The notes under the pieces are model-generated. The model saw only the letters and a program-made list of their open reading frames with translations, ran no database searches and was not told the DNA's origin. Positions 11,208 through 18,302 of a stretch of 21,231 bases of DNA are shown one piece after another (positions within the stretch are counted from its first letter, which is position 1; each line of letters opens with the position of its first letter). The stretch spans positions 1-21,231 of IMG/VR virus record IMGVR_UViG_3300020408_000053; one strand, given 5' to 3'. The DNA comes from a virus. The translations under genes were made by a program, and so were the position numbers.

Positions 11208-11398
11208 CTTTGTCTTCTGAAAGCAGGGAAGAAGTGGCCTCAATGATCGAAGAAGCGATGGATAGGCACGTCAAGACTTCCTCCGTAATTAGCGCCTGTT
11301 TGGGTTTCGGTTTACTTGCCCTTTTCGTCGAAGGTCTCCTGCGATTACTGGGTATTATTCCAGCATTCATGGGAATCAACATCAGCGTAATGTCATGA
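11204..11398 (+). CDS. Small single-pass membrane protein (64 aa)
   Basis: The product begins with an acidic soluble helix (SSESREEVASMIEEAMDRHV) and continues with a hydrophobic segment from about residue 27 to 56 (VISACLGFGLLALFVEGLLR, then LLGIIPAFMGI). The start overlaps the TerL stop and the stop overlaps the next start, both as ATGA. I do not recognise a family. A holin-like role is conceivable, but holins seldom sit between terminase and portal and no endolysin is adjacent, so I leave function open. Confidence 0.6.
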   Translation: MTLSSESREEVASMIEEAMDRHVKTSSVISACLGFGLLALFVEGLLRLLGIIPAFMGINISVMS

Positions 11399-11592
11399 AA
11401 AACGCTTACCAACAACGTCTTAGAGAAGCATTGGAAGAAGATGTCACCGGCTATATCGACGAGGAACACGGTGCGATCACCTTGATGGATGATCTAGTGG
11501 AGATCCTCGACGATTGGCTTGGTTATTACCAGGGCAAGGCGGACGATATCAAGAAAGCGCTGCTCCGGCTTGGTGAAAATCGGTACGATTAG
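11395..11592 (+). CDS. Small acidic hypothetical protein (65 aa)
   Basis: Starts in an ATGA overlap with the membrane-protein gene. The product is acidic and helical (YQQRLREALEEDVTGYIDEE, MDDLVEILDDWLGYYQGKAD) and ends with a basic-acidic tail. Small acidic proteins between terL and portal genes are common in phages without known function. It ends 23 bases before the TTG start of the portal gene. Confidence 0.6.
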   Translation: MKNAYQQRLREALEEDVTGYIDEEHGAITLMDDLVEILDDWLGYYQGKADDIKKALLRLGENRYD

Positions 11593-11615
11593 TTTGATGA
11601 GTTTGGCCGTAAAGT

Positions 11616-13679
11616 TTGGCGGAAACTACTGATAACTCTGCCTTCAGAGAAGACGGTGTTTTAGTCAACGCGATTACAGGATTAGGCACTAAAAGAGATA
11701 AAAGTGCTTACTACAGCATTCAGGGTCAGGCGATCATGGCTGATTCTGAGTTGGAGTCTTTGTACTTCGACCCGCTGTGCCGTCGCGTTGTAGACGTATT
11801 TGCAGAGGCCGCACTGGCCAAGCGTCCCACTATCAAGTTTGCGGAGGAGCTTGAGGGGCATGACGACATCATTCGCAGCGTAGAGAAGTATTTAGAAGAT
11901 CTAGAAGCCTTTTTCTTCTTTGAAGAGGCCTTGAAACTCCAGCGCATCTATGGCGGTGCGGCGCTGTTCATTGTCTGCGATGACGGAATGGAGCCGACAG
12001 AACCGCTAGACCCGAGACGTTGTAGAGGTATCGCCGATCTAGTACCCCTGTCGAAGCGGGAGATCAAACCCCACGACTACAACTACCTGAATTACAGGAA
12101 TCCAGAGCTATATCGGATCAGCACCAGCAAAGCAATCACCGACAGCAATGATCTGCAGTACCTGCTGGTACACAGCAGCCGCATCCTGCGGTTCGACGGT
12201 TTGTACTTGCCGTGGAAGCAGCGTCTGAACAACGACGGTTGGGGCCTGTCCTACCTACAGCCGTTCTTTGATCCGTGGAAGCGCTATCGGGGCGCTACGG
12301 ACGGCCTGTCGACAATGCTCAACGAGATGGACCTATTCGTCCACAAAATTCCTGGGCTCGCAAATAAGATCACAGCGGGCAAGGAGTCAGCTCTGAAGCA
12401 GCGTTTGGAGGCCAACGCGCTGTCCCGCTCTTGTTATGGGGGCATGGCGTTGGACACCGAAGAGGAGGTGACGTTTGCGGCTAGAAGTCTCGGTGGTGCT
12501 CAAGACATCTTTGATCGACTGCTGGATGACTTAGTAGCTGCAGCGGATATGCCTAAACCGTTGCTGTTTGGCACCAGTCCGGCTGGAGGTCTTTCCGAGA
12601 GCGGTAAGTACGAAGACAAGGTCTGGGCCAGCACTATTGAGCGTTATCAGGCCCACAGTCTTCGACGGGTGCTGACCAAGTTCTTCAACATCGTGATGTT
12701 GATGCCTACTGGACCGACCAATGGCTCGGTGCCTTCTGAGTGGACGGTGCATTTCCCTCCGTATTTCGCCTCCTCTGATGCGGACAAGGCCAATCTCAGA
12801 CAGCAGGTAGCTCTGCAGGATCAGATCTATATGAATGCAGGCGTTGTGACGCCAATGGAGGTTCGTGCCTCTCGATTCGGGGGGACCGAATACAACATCG
12901 ACACGGTGTTGCACGAAGAGGAGGAAGACCGCCTCCTTGCCAAGCGCGAGCTAGAGCATGAAGCGGCCATGCAAGGGTTCGAGGGCCAACGCCAAGCGCT
13001 TGAGAACAACGCCGAAGCCGCCCAGGTCGAGGAGGAAGAAGAAGAGCCGAGACGACTGGTGGAGGACGTCGCTGACTTCATGCACATGAATGGCCTGACA
13101 CTCCATGCGGGTACAAGCAACGGCATCTATCGGTTGGCGGAGGTGGTTCACCCTGACGGCCAACGCAACGATGCAGAGCCGGTGGTTCTGATCGGTGGCC
13201 GTGCTCAGGACAAGAAGGTGTACCGGGGATACCTGAAGCGAGAAGACGAAACGATTGAACCAGGCCCCCTACTGATGGGCTTCTATTCATCGCGTTCTGC
13301 CGGACGCGCACTCAAACACTATTGCGACGGCGAGGAGGTAAGTGGTTTGAAACAGCTACAGGAATACGAGCTAGAGCATTTAAAGGGCACCTACGACGTC
13401 TACGACTCGATTGAGTACGCAGGTCATACGTTCCCTGGATACAACAAGCCAATCAGAACCCCTGACCACAGCACCAAGTCACATGCGGTGTTGGCCAAGG
13501 AAGGCGACCAAATCAAGCTGATCCGCTTCGGTCAGCAAGGAGTGAAGGGCTCCCCAAAGCGTGAGGGCGAGTCTGAGGCAGCGCGAAAGCGACGTAAGGC
13601 CTTCAAGGCTCGCCATGCCAAAAACATCAAAAAGGGCCGTATGTCGGCGGCTTACTGGAGTTCGGTAACTAAGTGGTGA
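11616..13679 (+). CDS. Portal protein (DUF1073 type) with C-terminal extension (687 aa)
   Basis: Portals form the dodecameric ring through which DNA enters the head. Residues 14-440 match DUF1073/Phage_portal_3 proteins: VLVNAITGLGTKRDK near the start, PLCRRVVDVFAE, and LLFGTSPAGGLSESGKYEDK near 320-340. A stop lies two codons before TTG 11616 and the conserved segment begins at once, so TTG is the start although no good Shine-Dalgarno is seen. After a glutamate-rich linker (about 460-475) comes roughly 200 residues not part of a usual portal, ending in FGQQGVKGSPKREGES and KNIKKGRMSAAYWSS, a small basic domain I recall from other phages as a separate protein or fusion. Databases sometimes label DUF1073 portals as Acb1-like; context here says portal. 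Confidence 0.92.
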   Translation: MAETTDNSAFREDGVLVNAITGLGTKRDKSAYYSIQGQAIMADSELESLYFDPLCRRVVDVFAEAALAKRPTIKFAEELEGHDDIIRSVEKYLEDLEAFFFFEEALKLQRIYGGAALFIVCDDGMEPTEPLDPRRCRGIADLVPLSKREIKPHDYNYLNYRNPELYRISTSKAITDSNDLQYLLVHSSRILRFDGLYLPWKQRLNNDGWGLSYLQPFFDPWKRYRGATDGLSTMLNEMDLFVHKIPGLANKITAGKESALKQRLEANALSRSCYGGMALDTEEEVTFAARSLGGAQDIFDRLLDDLVAAADMPKPLLFGTSPAGGLSESGKYEDKVWASTIERYQAHSLRRVLTKFFNIVMLMPTGPTNGSVPSEWTVHFPPYFASSDADKANLRQQVALQDQIYMNAGVVTPMEVRASRFGGTEYNIDTVLHEEEEDRLLAKRELEHEAAMQGFEGQRQALENNAEAAQVEEEEEEPRRLVEDVADFMHMNGLTLHAGTSNGIYRLAEVVHPDGQRNDAEPVVLIGGRAQDKKVYRGYLKREDETIEPGPLLMGFYSSRSAGRALKHYCDGEEVSGLKQLQEYELEHLKGTYDVYDSIEYAGHTFPGYNKPIRTPDHSTKSHAVLAKEGDQIKLIRFGQQGVKGSPKREGESEAARKRRKAFKARHAKNIKKGRMSAAYWSSVTKW

Positions 13680-13819
13680 TGGACAAGCATATGAAAAAGC
13701 TAGTCAAGTACTACGCTCAAGCTGAGGGCTGTATTTCAAGAAAGAAGGCTCAAAAGCTACTAAAGAAAGCTGAAAAAGTTCATCAAAAACTTGCCGAACA
13801 AAATGAACAAAACTTATGA
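13679..13819 (+). CDS. Lysine-rich micro-protein (46 aa)
   Basis: The ATG at 13679 overlaps the portal stop by one base and the stop overlaps the next ATG (ATGA). The product, MDKHMKKLVKYYAQAEGCIS then RKKAQKLLKKAEKVHQKLAE, is a basic helical peptide likely to form a coiled coil. I do not recognise it. The seamless fit between two genes supports coding. Confidence 0.55.
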   Translation: MDKHMKKLVKYYAQAEGCISRKKAQKLLKKAEKVHQKLAEQNEQNL

Positions 13820-14040
13820 CTTCTCTGATTTTGAGTGCAATGCTCATTGCGAATCCTCCTGCTTGGCACTTGTCATGTAAGGACTGGGGTGCGCGTGTTT
13901 ATTGGATCATGCGCGACGACAGATTATCCAGAGTCGATAAACAACGTTTGATTATTTACTTACGGACCAAGGTTGTTGAATCATGTCCAATTCCCGGCCA
14001 ACTGGCGACGATATTGAGGTCACCTTTACCTGCACGATAG
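13816..14040 (+). CDS. Small hypothetical protein (74 aa)
   Basis: Begins in an ATGA overlap. A short hydrophobic start (MTSLILSAMLIANPPAW) could be a weak signal peptide, followed by HLSCKDWGARVYWIMRDDRL and SRVDKQRLIIYLRTKVVESC. Small phage proteins with the SCKDW...L..KVxxxC pattern are familiar to me as uncharacterised; the two cysteines could form a disulfide if exported. Its 3' end overlaps the next gene in another frame by 58 bases, so one of the two boundaries might be wrong. Confidence 0.5.
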   Translation: MTSLILSAMLIANPPAWHLSCKDWGARVYWIMRDDRLSRVDKQRLIIYLRTKVVESCPIPGQLATILRSPLPAR

Positions 14041-14189
14041 GCACTATTCGCAACCTTCTCCAGTGCGTTGAGAAGTGCTATCAGACCTGGCCCGGAGGCC
14101 ATCCGCAAGAGCAAGTCAATCTTGAAAACATGCGGGCAGGACTCTACGTGATCCTTTACGACACTCTTCTTGAAAACGACTTGGTGTAG
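13983..14189 (+). CDS. Small hypothetical protein (68 aa)
   Basis: The ATG at 13983 lies inside the previous gene; the first 19 residues overlap it. The product (MSNSRPTGDDIEVTFTCTIG, then TIRNLLQCVEKCYQTWPGGH) ends with a helix YVILYDTLLENDLV. I do not recognise it. It stops two bases before the GTG of the minor head gene, which favours it being real. A start further in is possible but no better codon is obvious. Confidence 0.5.
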   Translation: MSNSRPTGDDIEVTFTCTIGTIRNLLQCVEKCYQTWPGGHPQEQVNLENMRAGLYVILYDTLLENDLV

Positions 14190-14191
14190 CT

Positions 14192-15067
14192 GTGGACGAT
14201 TTAATCGATGAAGCGAATGAAGACCTCAAGGTCATGGAGACGGCGATCCTGGCTGGGATCGTCGCAGGGCTTGATGAAGAGTTCAATCGTCTTCTAGAAG
14301 AAATTTCTGCTCAGTTACAAAGCGGTCAACTTCTTCTTGAAGGCTCAGATATGAGAGCACTTGAGCTGATTGGTCCTTTAGCTCAGGCTGATTCAGATGA
14401 ATTTCTTGATCTGTTTGAGAGTCTTCTACAGCGCTCAACAACAGCCGGTTTAGCCCTAGCTGGAGCGTTATCGAAGCCTGTAGTACCTTCTCCACTCGCT
14501 GTATCCATACCAGCAGAGTCACTTGCGTTAGAAGCACGAAGAGCCCGAGGATACCTAGAGCAACATGGAAGATCATTTACAGATACTGTTACAGGTTTGA
14601 TTGGTGGAGGCTTTTTGGCTGGTTTAGCGGCAAGCGAAATTGTTCAGCAACTCAGGCAAAGACTTCAAGTTGTGAAAAGTCGCGTTGAAGTGATTGTACG
14701 CACTGAATCTTTAAAAGCCTTCAATAGCGCAGGGCGTAGTTATTACGTTCAAAACAATGTGCAGCTTGTTGTTTATTACGCTACTCCAGACGACCGTACC
14801 TGTCCTTATTGTGCGGCACAGGCGGGTCGTGTATTCAAGTTAGGGGCCATCACGGTTCCTAGGCACCCTAATTGTCGGTGCGTGCTGGCTCCTTATGCAA
14901 CTAATCAGTATGAGAGTTCAGCTCCTTATGACCGGAATAGACGTAATCATCGCAAGGAAGTTCTTAGTTACGCTAGGAGTAAGGGCATTCAATTAGATGA
15001 AGGCCCTGCGTACTTCGAGCAACTTAGGCCGTTACCTACTAGGAAAGATGGACAAAGCGAAGTGTGA
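14192..15067 (+). CDS. Minor head protein (SPP1 gp7 / Mu F-like, 291 aa)
   Basis: These proteins sit inside the procapsid with the portal and help head assembly. The C-terminal third shows the family core: VIVRTESLKAFNSAGRSYY, then YYATPDDRTCPYCAAQAG with C204 and C207, and RHPNCRCVLAP with H225, C228 and C230, a likely metal site. The N-terminal half is helical. The start is GTG 14192, two bases after the previous stop. Length is near the family norm. It follows the portal by four small genes, the usual order. Its end overlaps the next gene by 20 bases. Confidence 0.9.
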   Translation: MDDLIDEANEDLKVMETAILAGIVAGLDEEFNRLLEEISAQLQSGQLLLEGSDMRALELIGPLAQADSDEFLDLFESLLQRSTTAGLALAGALSKPVVPSPLAVSIPAESLALEARRARGYLEQHGRSFTDTVTGLIGGGFLAGLAASEIVQQLRQRLQVVKSRVEVIVRTESLKAFNSAGRSYYVQNNVQLVVYYATPDDRTCPYCAAQAGRVFKLGAITVPRHPNCRCVLAPYATNQYESSAPYDRNRRNHRKEVLSYARSKGIQLDEGPAYFEQLRPLPTRKDGQSEV

Positions 15068-15434
15068 TGCCCAGAAGTTTAGTTTTAAAAGCAAGGCAGA
15101 AGCTCAAAAGGCCGGAATGTCTATGGGGCTCGAAGGAACGCACACCCACACCAATGAAGCAGGAGAAACTGTTTACATGCCAGGCCGAAACCACGAGGAG
15201 TTTATGAAAGCTCAAGGCGATAAAAAAGACGGTAAGAAGGTCAAGACCAAGTACCAAGCAGCTCGCGATGCGATGTATCAAAAGCGCCTGAAGGACATGG
15301 GTGCTTACAGGAAGTACAGCGAGAAGAAAGCGGATCATCCCCCTTCGGCGCATAAGAAAAAGAAGTCTCCCTACGCGGACGGAATTGCATCTGATGCTGC
15401 GACTGTGGGTCGTGAGCTGGACGGCCTGCTGTGA
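15048..15434 (+). CDS. Small basic phage protein with GTHTH motif (128 aa)
   Basis: Residues 10-55 (KSKAEAQKAGMSMGLEGTHT, then YMPGRNHEEFMK) match a small domain I recall in many phages: AxxxAxxLGxxGTHxH followed by YMPCxxHxxY. Its function is not known; the histidines suggest metal binding. The rest is Lys-rich (AHKKKKSPYADG). The ATG at 15048 follows GGAAAG; the longer frame from 14997 runs through the minor head gene. The next gene's GTG overlaps its stop. Confidence 0.7.
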   Translation: MDKAKCDAQKFSFKSKAEAQKAGMSMGLEGTHTHTNEAGETVYMPGRNHEEFMKAQGDKKDGKKVKTKYQAARDAMYQKRLKDMGAYRKYSEKKADHPPSAHKKKKSPYADGIASDAATVGRELDGLL

Positions 15435-15940
15435 GTAAGTTCCGCGATAAAGCTCTGCATGCCAGAGCCGTTGCGGCAGCTAAACGCAAATTCAAGGTGT
15501 GGCCCAGTGCCTACGCCTCAGGATTTGTGGTGCAGACGTATAAACGCCTTTACAAGGAGAAGCATGGTTCTTTATCTGGCGCTTTTCGCGGCGATGACCT
15601 GGGCAAGTGGTTTGGCGAGAAGTGGGTCCGCATCACTAGCACTGGAAAGATCGCTGGTGCCTGTGGAGGTAGATCCTCAAAGGAGGGCAAGCCAAAGTGC
15701 CTGCCAAGAGCGAAAGCTCAGGCACTGAGTACAGAGGAGCGAAAACGACTGGTCGCTCGTAAGCGTAAGAAGGACCCCAATCCCAATAGGCGAGGAAAGG
15801 CGATCATGACGAGCAGTAAGCCGAATAACGATGCGACGAAGCTCGCAAAGATGCTTAAAGATGGCAGTCCGAAAAATAAAAATATAAGAGAAAGATTGGC
15901 CAAGATCATGGATGGCTACCGAAAGCGGAACAGCTACTGA
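15431..15940 (+). CDS. Basic phage protein with KVWPSAYASG and WFGEKWV segments (169 aa)
   Basis: Starts at GTG 15431 overlapping the previous stop. Two small recurring phage segments are visible in order: KFKVWPSAYASGFVVQTYKR (about residues 20-39), and LGKWFGEKWVRITSTGKIAG with GGRSSKEGKPKCLPRAKAQA (about 55-95), then LVARKRKKDPNPNRRGKA. The second resembles what I remember as DUF5872. These appear in cyanophages and other marine phages, sometimes fused, with no known role; the strong positive charge suggests DNA or RNA contact or packaging with the genome (inference). The C-terminal 40 residues are a helical basic tail. Confidence 0.7.
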   Translation: MSKFRDKALHARAVAAAKRKFKVWPSAYASGFVVQTYKRLYKEKHGSLSGAFRGDDLGKWFGEKWVRITSTGKIAGACGGRSSKEGKPKCLPRAKAQALSTEERKRLVARKRKKDPNPNRRGKAIMTSSKPNNDATKLAKMLKDGSPKNKNIRERLAKIMDGYRKRNSY

Positions 15941-15976
15941 TTTTCTGCGATACACATAATTAACTGGCTTACACGT

Positions 15977-16390
15977 TTGCCTGCCGAGACTTCATGTCAT
16001 ACAGGTGCGCTAGGGGAGATGACGTTCGAGCGTCATTTTCTCGACCAGGGATGTTTCATGGCGACCCCTAGGTTTGACTTGCACAAGACTGACTTTGTCT
16101 TGGAGTGGCAAGGGCGTCTTGTAAAGGTCCAGGTAAAGACTATGTCCCCTGGTCCTGGGAATTCTTATGTGACTTGTATTGGCACAAATAGGAAAGGCTG
16201 CTCTAGTCCCCAACCGTATAGCTCATCAGAAATTGATTATTTTGGTGTGGTGAACCTTCACTACGGCCACATATGGATGATTCCGGTTGAGGATACCTCA
16301 GACAAAGTATCTTTAGCGTGGATACCCCCCGATTTAAGGAAGCGGAAAAAACATTCGGCTTTTGAGTGGGATCAGTACCTCATAAAATGA
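15977..16390 (+). CDS. PD-(D/E)XK nuclease, homing-endonuclease-like (137 aa)
   Basis: The fold core is readable: E14 in TGALGEMTFERHF, D39 in HKTDFVLEWQG, and Q52-V-K54 in VKVQVKTMS, the typical D-x12-QxK spacing, then SEIDYFGVVNLHYGHIWMIP. This matches the PDDEXK_5-type endonucleases that include the intron-encoded I-Ssp6803I. The only start that keeps E14 is TTG 15977; the ATG at 16019 comes after it. No ribosome site is clear. It sits alone in 36- and 52-base gaps between virion genes, a usual place for a free-standing homing nuclease. A resolvase or defence nuclease is the alternative. Confidence 0.7.
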   Translation: MPAETSCHTGALGEMTFERHFLDQGCFMATPRFDLHKTDFVLEWQGRLVKVQVKTMSPGPGNSYVTCIGTNRKGCSSPQPYSSSEIDYFGVVNLHYGHIWMIPVEDTSDKVSLAWIPPDLRKRKKHSAFEWDQYLIK

Positions 16391-16442
16391 GCCTAGGTGT
16401 TGGTCTGAGTACCTAATACTTTATTTTCGTTAGTATCAAAGT
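16391..16442 (+). other. AT-rich spacer before the protease gene
   Basis: The spacer contains ATACT (16416-16420) and AGTAT (16431-16435) as a small inverted repeat and T-rich sequence. A promoter is possible because the head genes after it would need high expression, but no matching -35/-10 pair is evident. Confidence 0.3.
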
Positions 16443-17684
16443 ATGGGACAAGTTTCTCGGTACGATTACGGTCAAGTGACCAAGTCCGAATTAACGGACG
16501 AAGGCTATTTGAAAGTCTGGTGTAAGGCTGCCCGTGTGGGAACTCAGCTTTATACGAGAGGCGATGGAGCGCAAGTGCGTGAATATCGTCCAGAAGACGA
16601 AGTATCAAATCCAGAATCCCTAGCTTCCTTCGGAATGAAGGCAGTAACCCTTAATCATCCAAGGGTTCTGTTGGATACGGAGACCACGAAGCTTCATCAG
16701 GTTGGACATGCGGGTTCGCAAGTCCGCTTCTCTGATGGTTTTGTTGAAGTTGCACTTGTGATCACAGATCAGAAGGCGATCGATGCAATTCAGAGAGGAG
16801 ACGCTCAGGAAGTAAGCGCGGGATACCGCGTCGATTACGACCCGACTCCTGGTGTAACCCCTGAAGGCGTTTCTTACGACGGCGTCCAGAGGAACATTCG
16901 CGTCAATCATATTGCCGTGGTTCCGAGAGGCCGTGCTGGAAGAGACGTTCGCTTACTACTCGACTCATGTGATCGCAACGATGCGGTTGCAGATGTCGAA
17001 CCCCCGTCGAATTCGCCCGTAATTTCAATGGCACGAATCACCCTCGACGGTTTGGATATTGAACTTCCCGCAGATGCTGCAGGCGCAGTCCAATCCTTCG
17101 TTAAGGAGACGGGACGCACTCAGGCGGAACTCCAGCAGAAGCTGGATTCGCAGGAAGAGATGATCCAAACTGCAATCACCGAAAAGACCGAAATCCAGGA
17201 CCGCGCTGATGCGGCTGCTGGACGTATCGAAGAACTTGAAACGCAACTAGCTGAGGCTGTTGCTGCTTCTGAACAACGCTCTGACGCTGCTGAGATCAAT
17301 GCAGCGGTCAACCAGCGCATCGAAGCTCTGAACAAGTTTGCTCCTATTCTTCCCGACGACTACAAGTTTGACGGTGAAGACGAAGCGCAGATCATGGCGC
17401 TCGCTTATCAGAACGTCTTCGAGAAAGAAGCCCGCGAAGATGCCTCTGCAGACTATCTGCTAGGCGTACTCGACGGTGTGCTTGCCGCGATGGAAGACAT
17501 CGACGAGGACCAAGAGGAGATCAAAACTGATTCCGAATTCGTTCCTGAAGAGGATGGATCGAACGTAGCTGAAGTCCGTGCAGCGATTGCACAGGTGAAT
17601 GCTGCTGAGAAGTTCGACTCTCAGGCTTCCTACCGCGAGCAACTGCTGAACGGTTGGAAAAAAGATCTCTCCGCTAACGCTTGA
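16443..17684 (+). CDS. DUF2213 prohead protease fused to scaffold-like region (413 aa)
   Basis: Residues 1-175 carry DUF2213 features: LNHPRVLLDTE with H72, QVGHAGSQV, QEVSAGYRVDYD with S125, and NHIAVVPRGRAGRD; His and Ser are plausible catalytic residues. After a short linker (ADVEPPSNSPVIS) the protein restarts at M196 with ARITLDGLDIELPADAAG and a long acidic coiled coil (about 210-300), typical of a capsid scaffold. An internal start at ATG 17028 could make scaffold alone, as in lambda C/Nu3, but no Shine-Dalgarno precedes it. The gene lies directly before decoration and capsid genes, where protease and scaffold belong. Confidence 0.88.
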   Translation: MGQVSRYDYGQVTKSELTDEGYLKVWCKAARVGTQLYTRGDGAQVREYRPEDEVSNPESLASFGMKAVTLNHPRVLLDTETTKLHQVGHAGSQVRFSDGFVEVALVITDQKAIDAIQRGDAQEVSAGYRVDYDPTPGVTPEGVSYDGVQRNIRVNHIAVVPRGRAGRDVRLLLDSCDRNDAVADVEPPSNSPVISMARITLDGLDIELPADAAGAVQSFVKETGRTQAELQQKLDSQEEMIQTAITEKTEIQDRADAAAGRIEELETQLAEAVAASEQRSDAAEINAAVNQRIEALNKFAPILPDDYKFDGEDEAQIMALAYQNVFEKEAREDASADYLLGVLDGVLAAMEDIDEDQEEIKTDSEFVPEEDGSNVAEVRAAIAQVNAAEKFDSQASYREQLLNGWKKDLSANA

Positions 17685-17696
17685 TAGAGAAAACTA

Positions 17697-18287
17697 ATGG
17701 CTGTTACCTATTCCGAATCGCTGGTTTCTAACCCAGCGGGCGCTCAGGGGGCCTACCCCCAAACTCTCACCCGTGGCCATGAAGGCATGCTGGGTGATCT
17801 GCAGGCCTATGTCTCCCGTTCTTACAGGAACGAGACCGGCGCTGTTATTCCTTTTGGCCACGCTGTACTGCAGAACGGCTCCGGCACTGCCGACGCCTCC
17901 GCCAAGCTTCCTGCTGGCGCATCTGCTACCAACATCGTTGGCATCGCTCTGGACAGCAACACCTTCGAGGTGAACGCTGACGCCAAGACTGCTGATGGCC
18001 GAGTCGGCTATCCAGCCGCTGAAACTCTGAACGTAATCAGCAAGGGTGTTGTCTACGTCTACAGCAAGGACGCGATCGCAGTTGGCGATGCCGTCCGCCT
18101 GTATCACACCGATGGTGCTTCTGCTGCAAGCACAGGTGCATATGCCGGTCGTTTCGGCAAGACCGCCGCTGCCGGTAAAACCTTCGAGGTCACTGCGGGT
18201 GCTCGCTGGTTGAGTTCATGTGCCGCTGGTGGCATCGCTCTCCTTGAGATCGATCTCCCCGGTCTGGCTGTTACCGCTGACACTTGA
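17697..18287 (+). CDS. Capsid decoration/cement protein (DUF2190-like, 196 aa)
   Basis: The protein is rich in small residues and beta structure: AVTYSESLVSNPAGAQGAYP, then IPFGHAVLQNGSG, NIVGIALDSNTFE, GVVYVYSKDAIAVGDAVRLY and a C-terminal GIALLEIDLPG. The GxAV...G...VxVxGxxxVxV...v..Gd pattern and its place between the protease/scaffold and the major capsid gene fit structural cement proteins such as DUF2190. It would stabilise the expanded shell from outside. The start at 17697 follows AGAGAAAAC, a modest ribosome site, 12 bases after the previous stop. Confidence 0.8.
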   Translation: MAVTYSESLVSNPAGAQGAYPQTLTRGHEGMLGDLQAYVSRSYRNETGAVIPFGHAVLQNGSGTADASAKLPAGASATNIVGIALDSNTFEVNADAKTADGRVGYPAAETLNVISKGVVYVYSKDAIAVGDAVRLYHTDGASAASTGAYAGRFGKTAAAGKTFEVTAGARWLSSCAAGGIALLEIDLPGLAVTADT

Positions 18288-18302
18288 TAGGAGACCTAAG
18301 TA

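Noticed and set aside
11616-13679. Reading the portal as an anti-CBASS Acb1 nuclease
   Set aside because: The DUF1073 family name has been linked to Acb1 in annotation, but length, motifs and place between terminase and minor head genes identify a portal.
865-18078. HIP1 octamers as proof of a cyanobacterial host
   Set aside because: Only two GCGATCGC sites were noticed in 21 kb, above random expectation but too few to be decisive.
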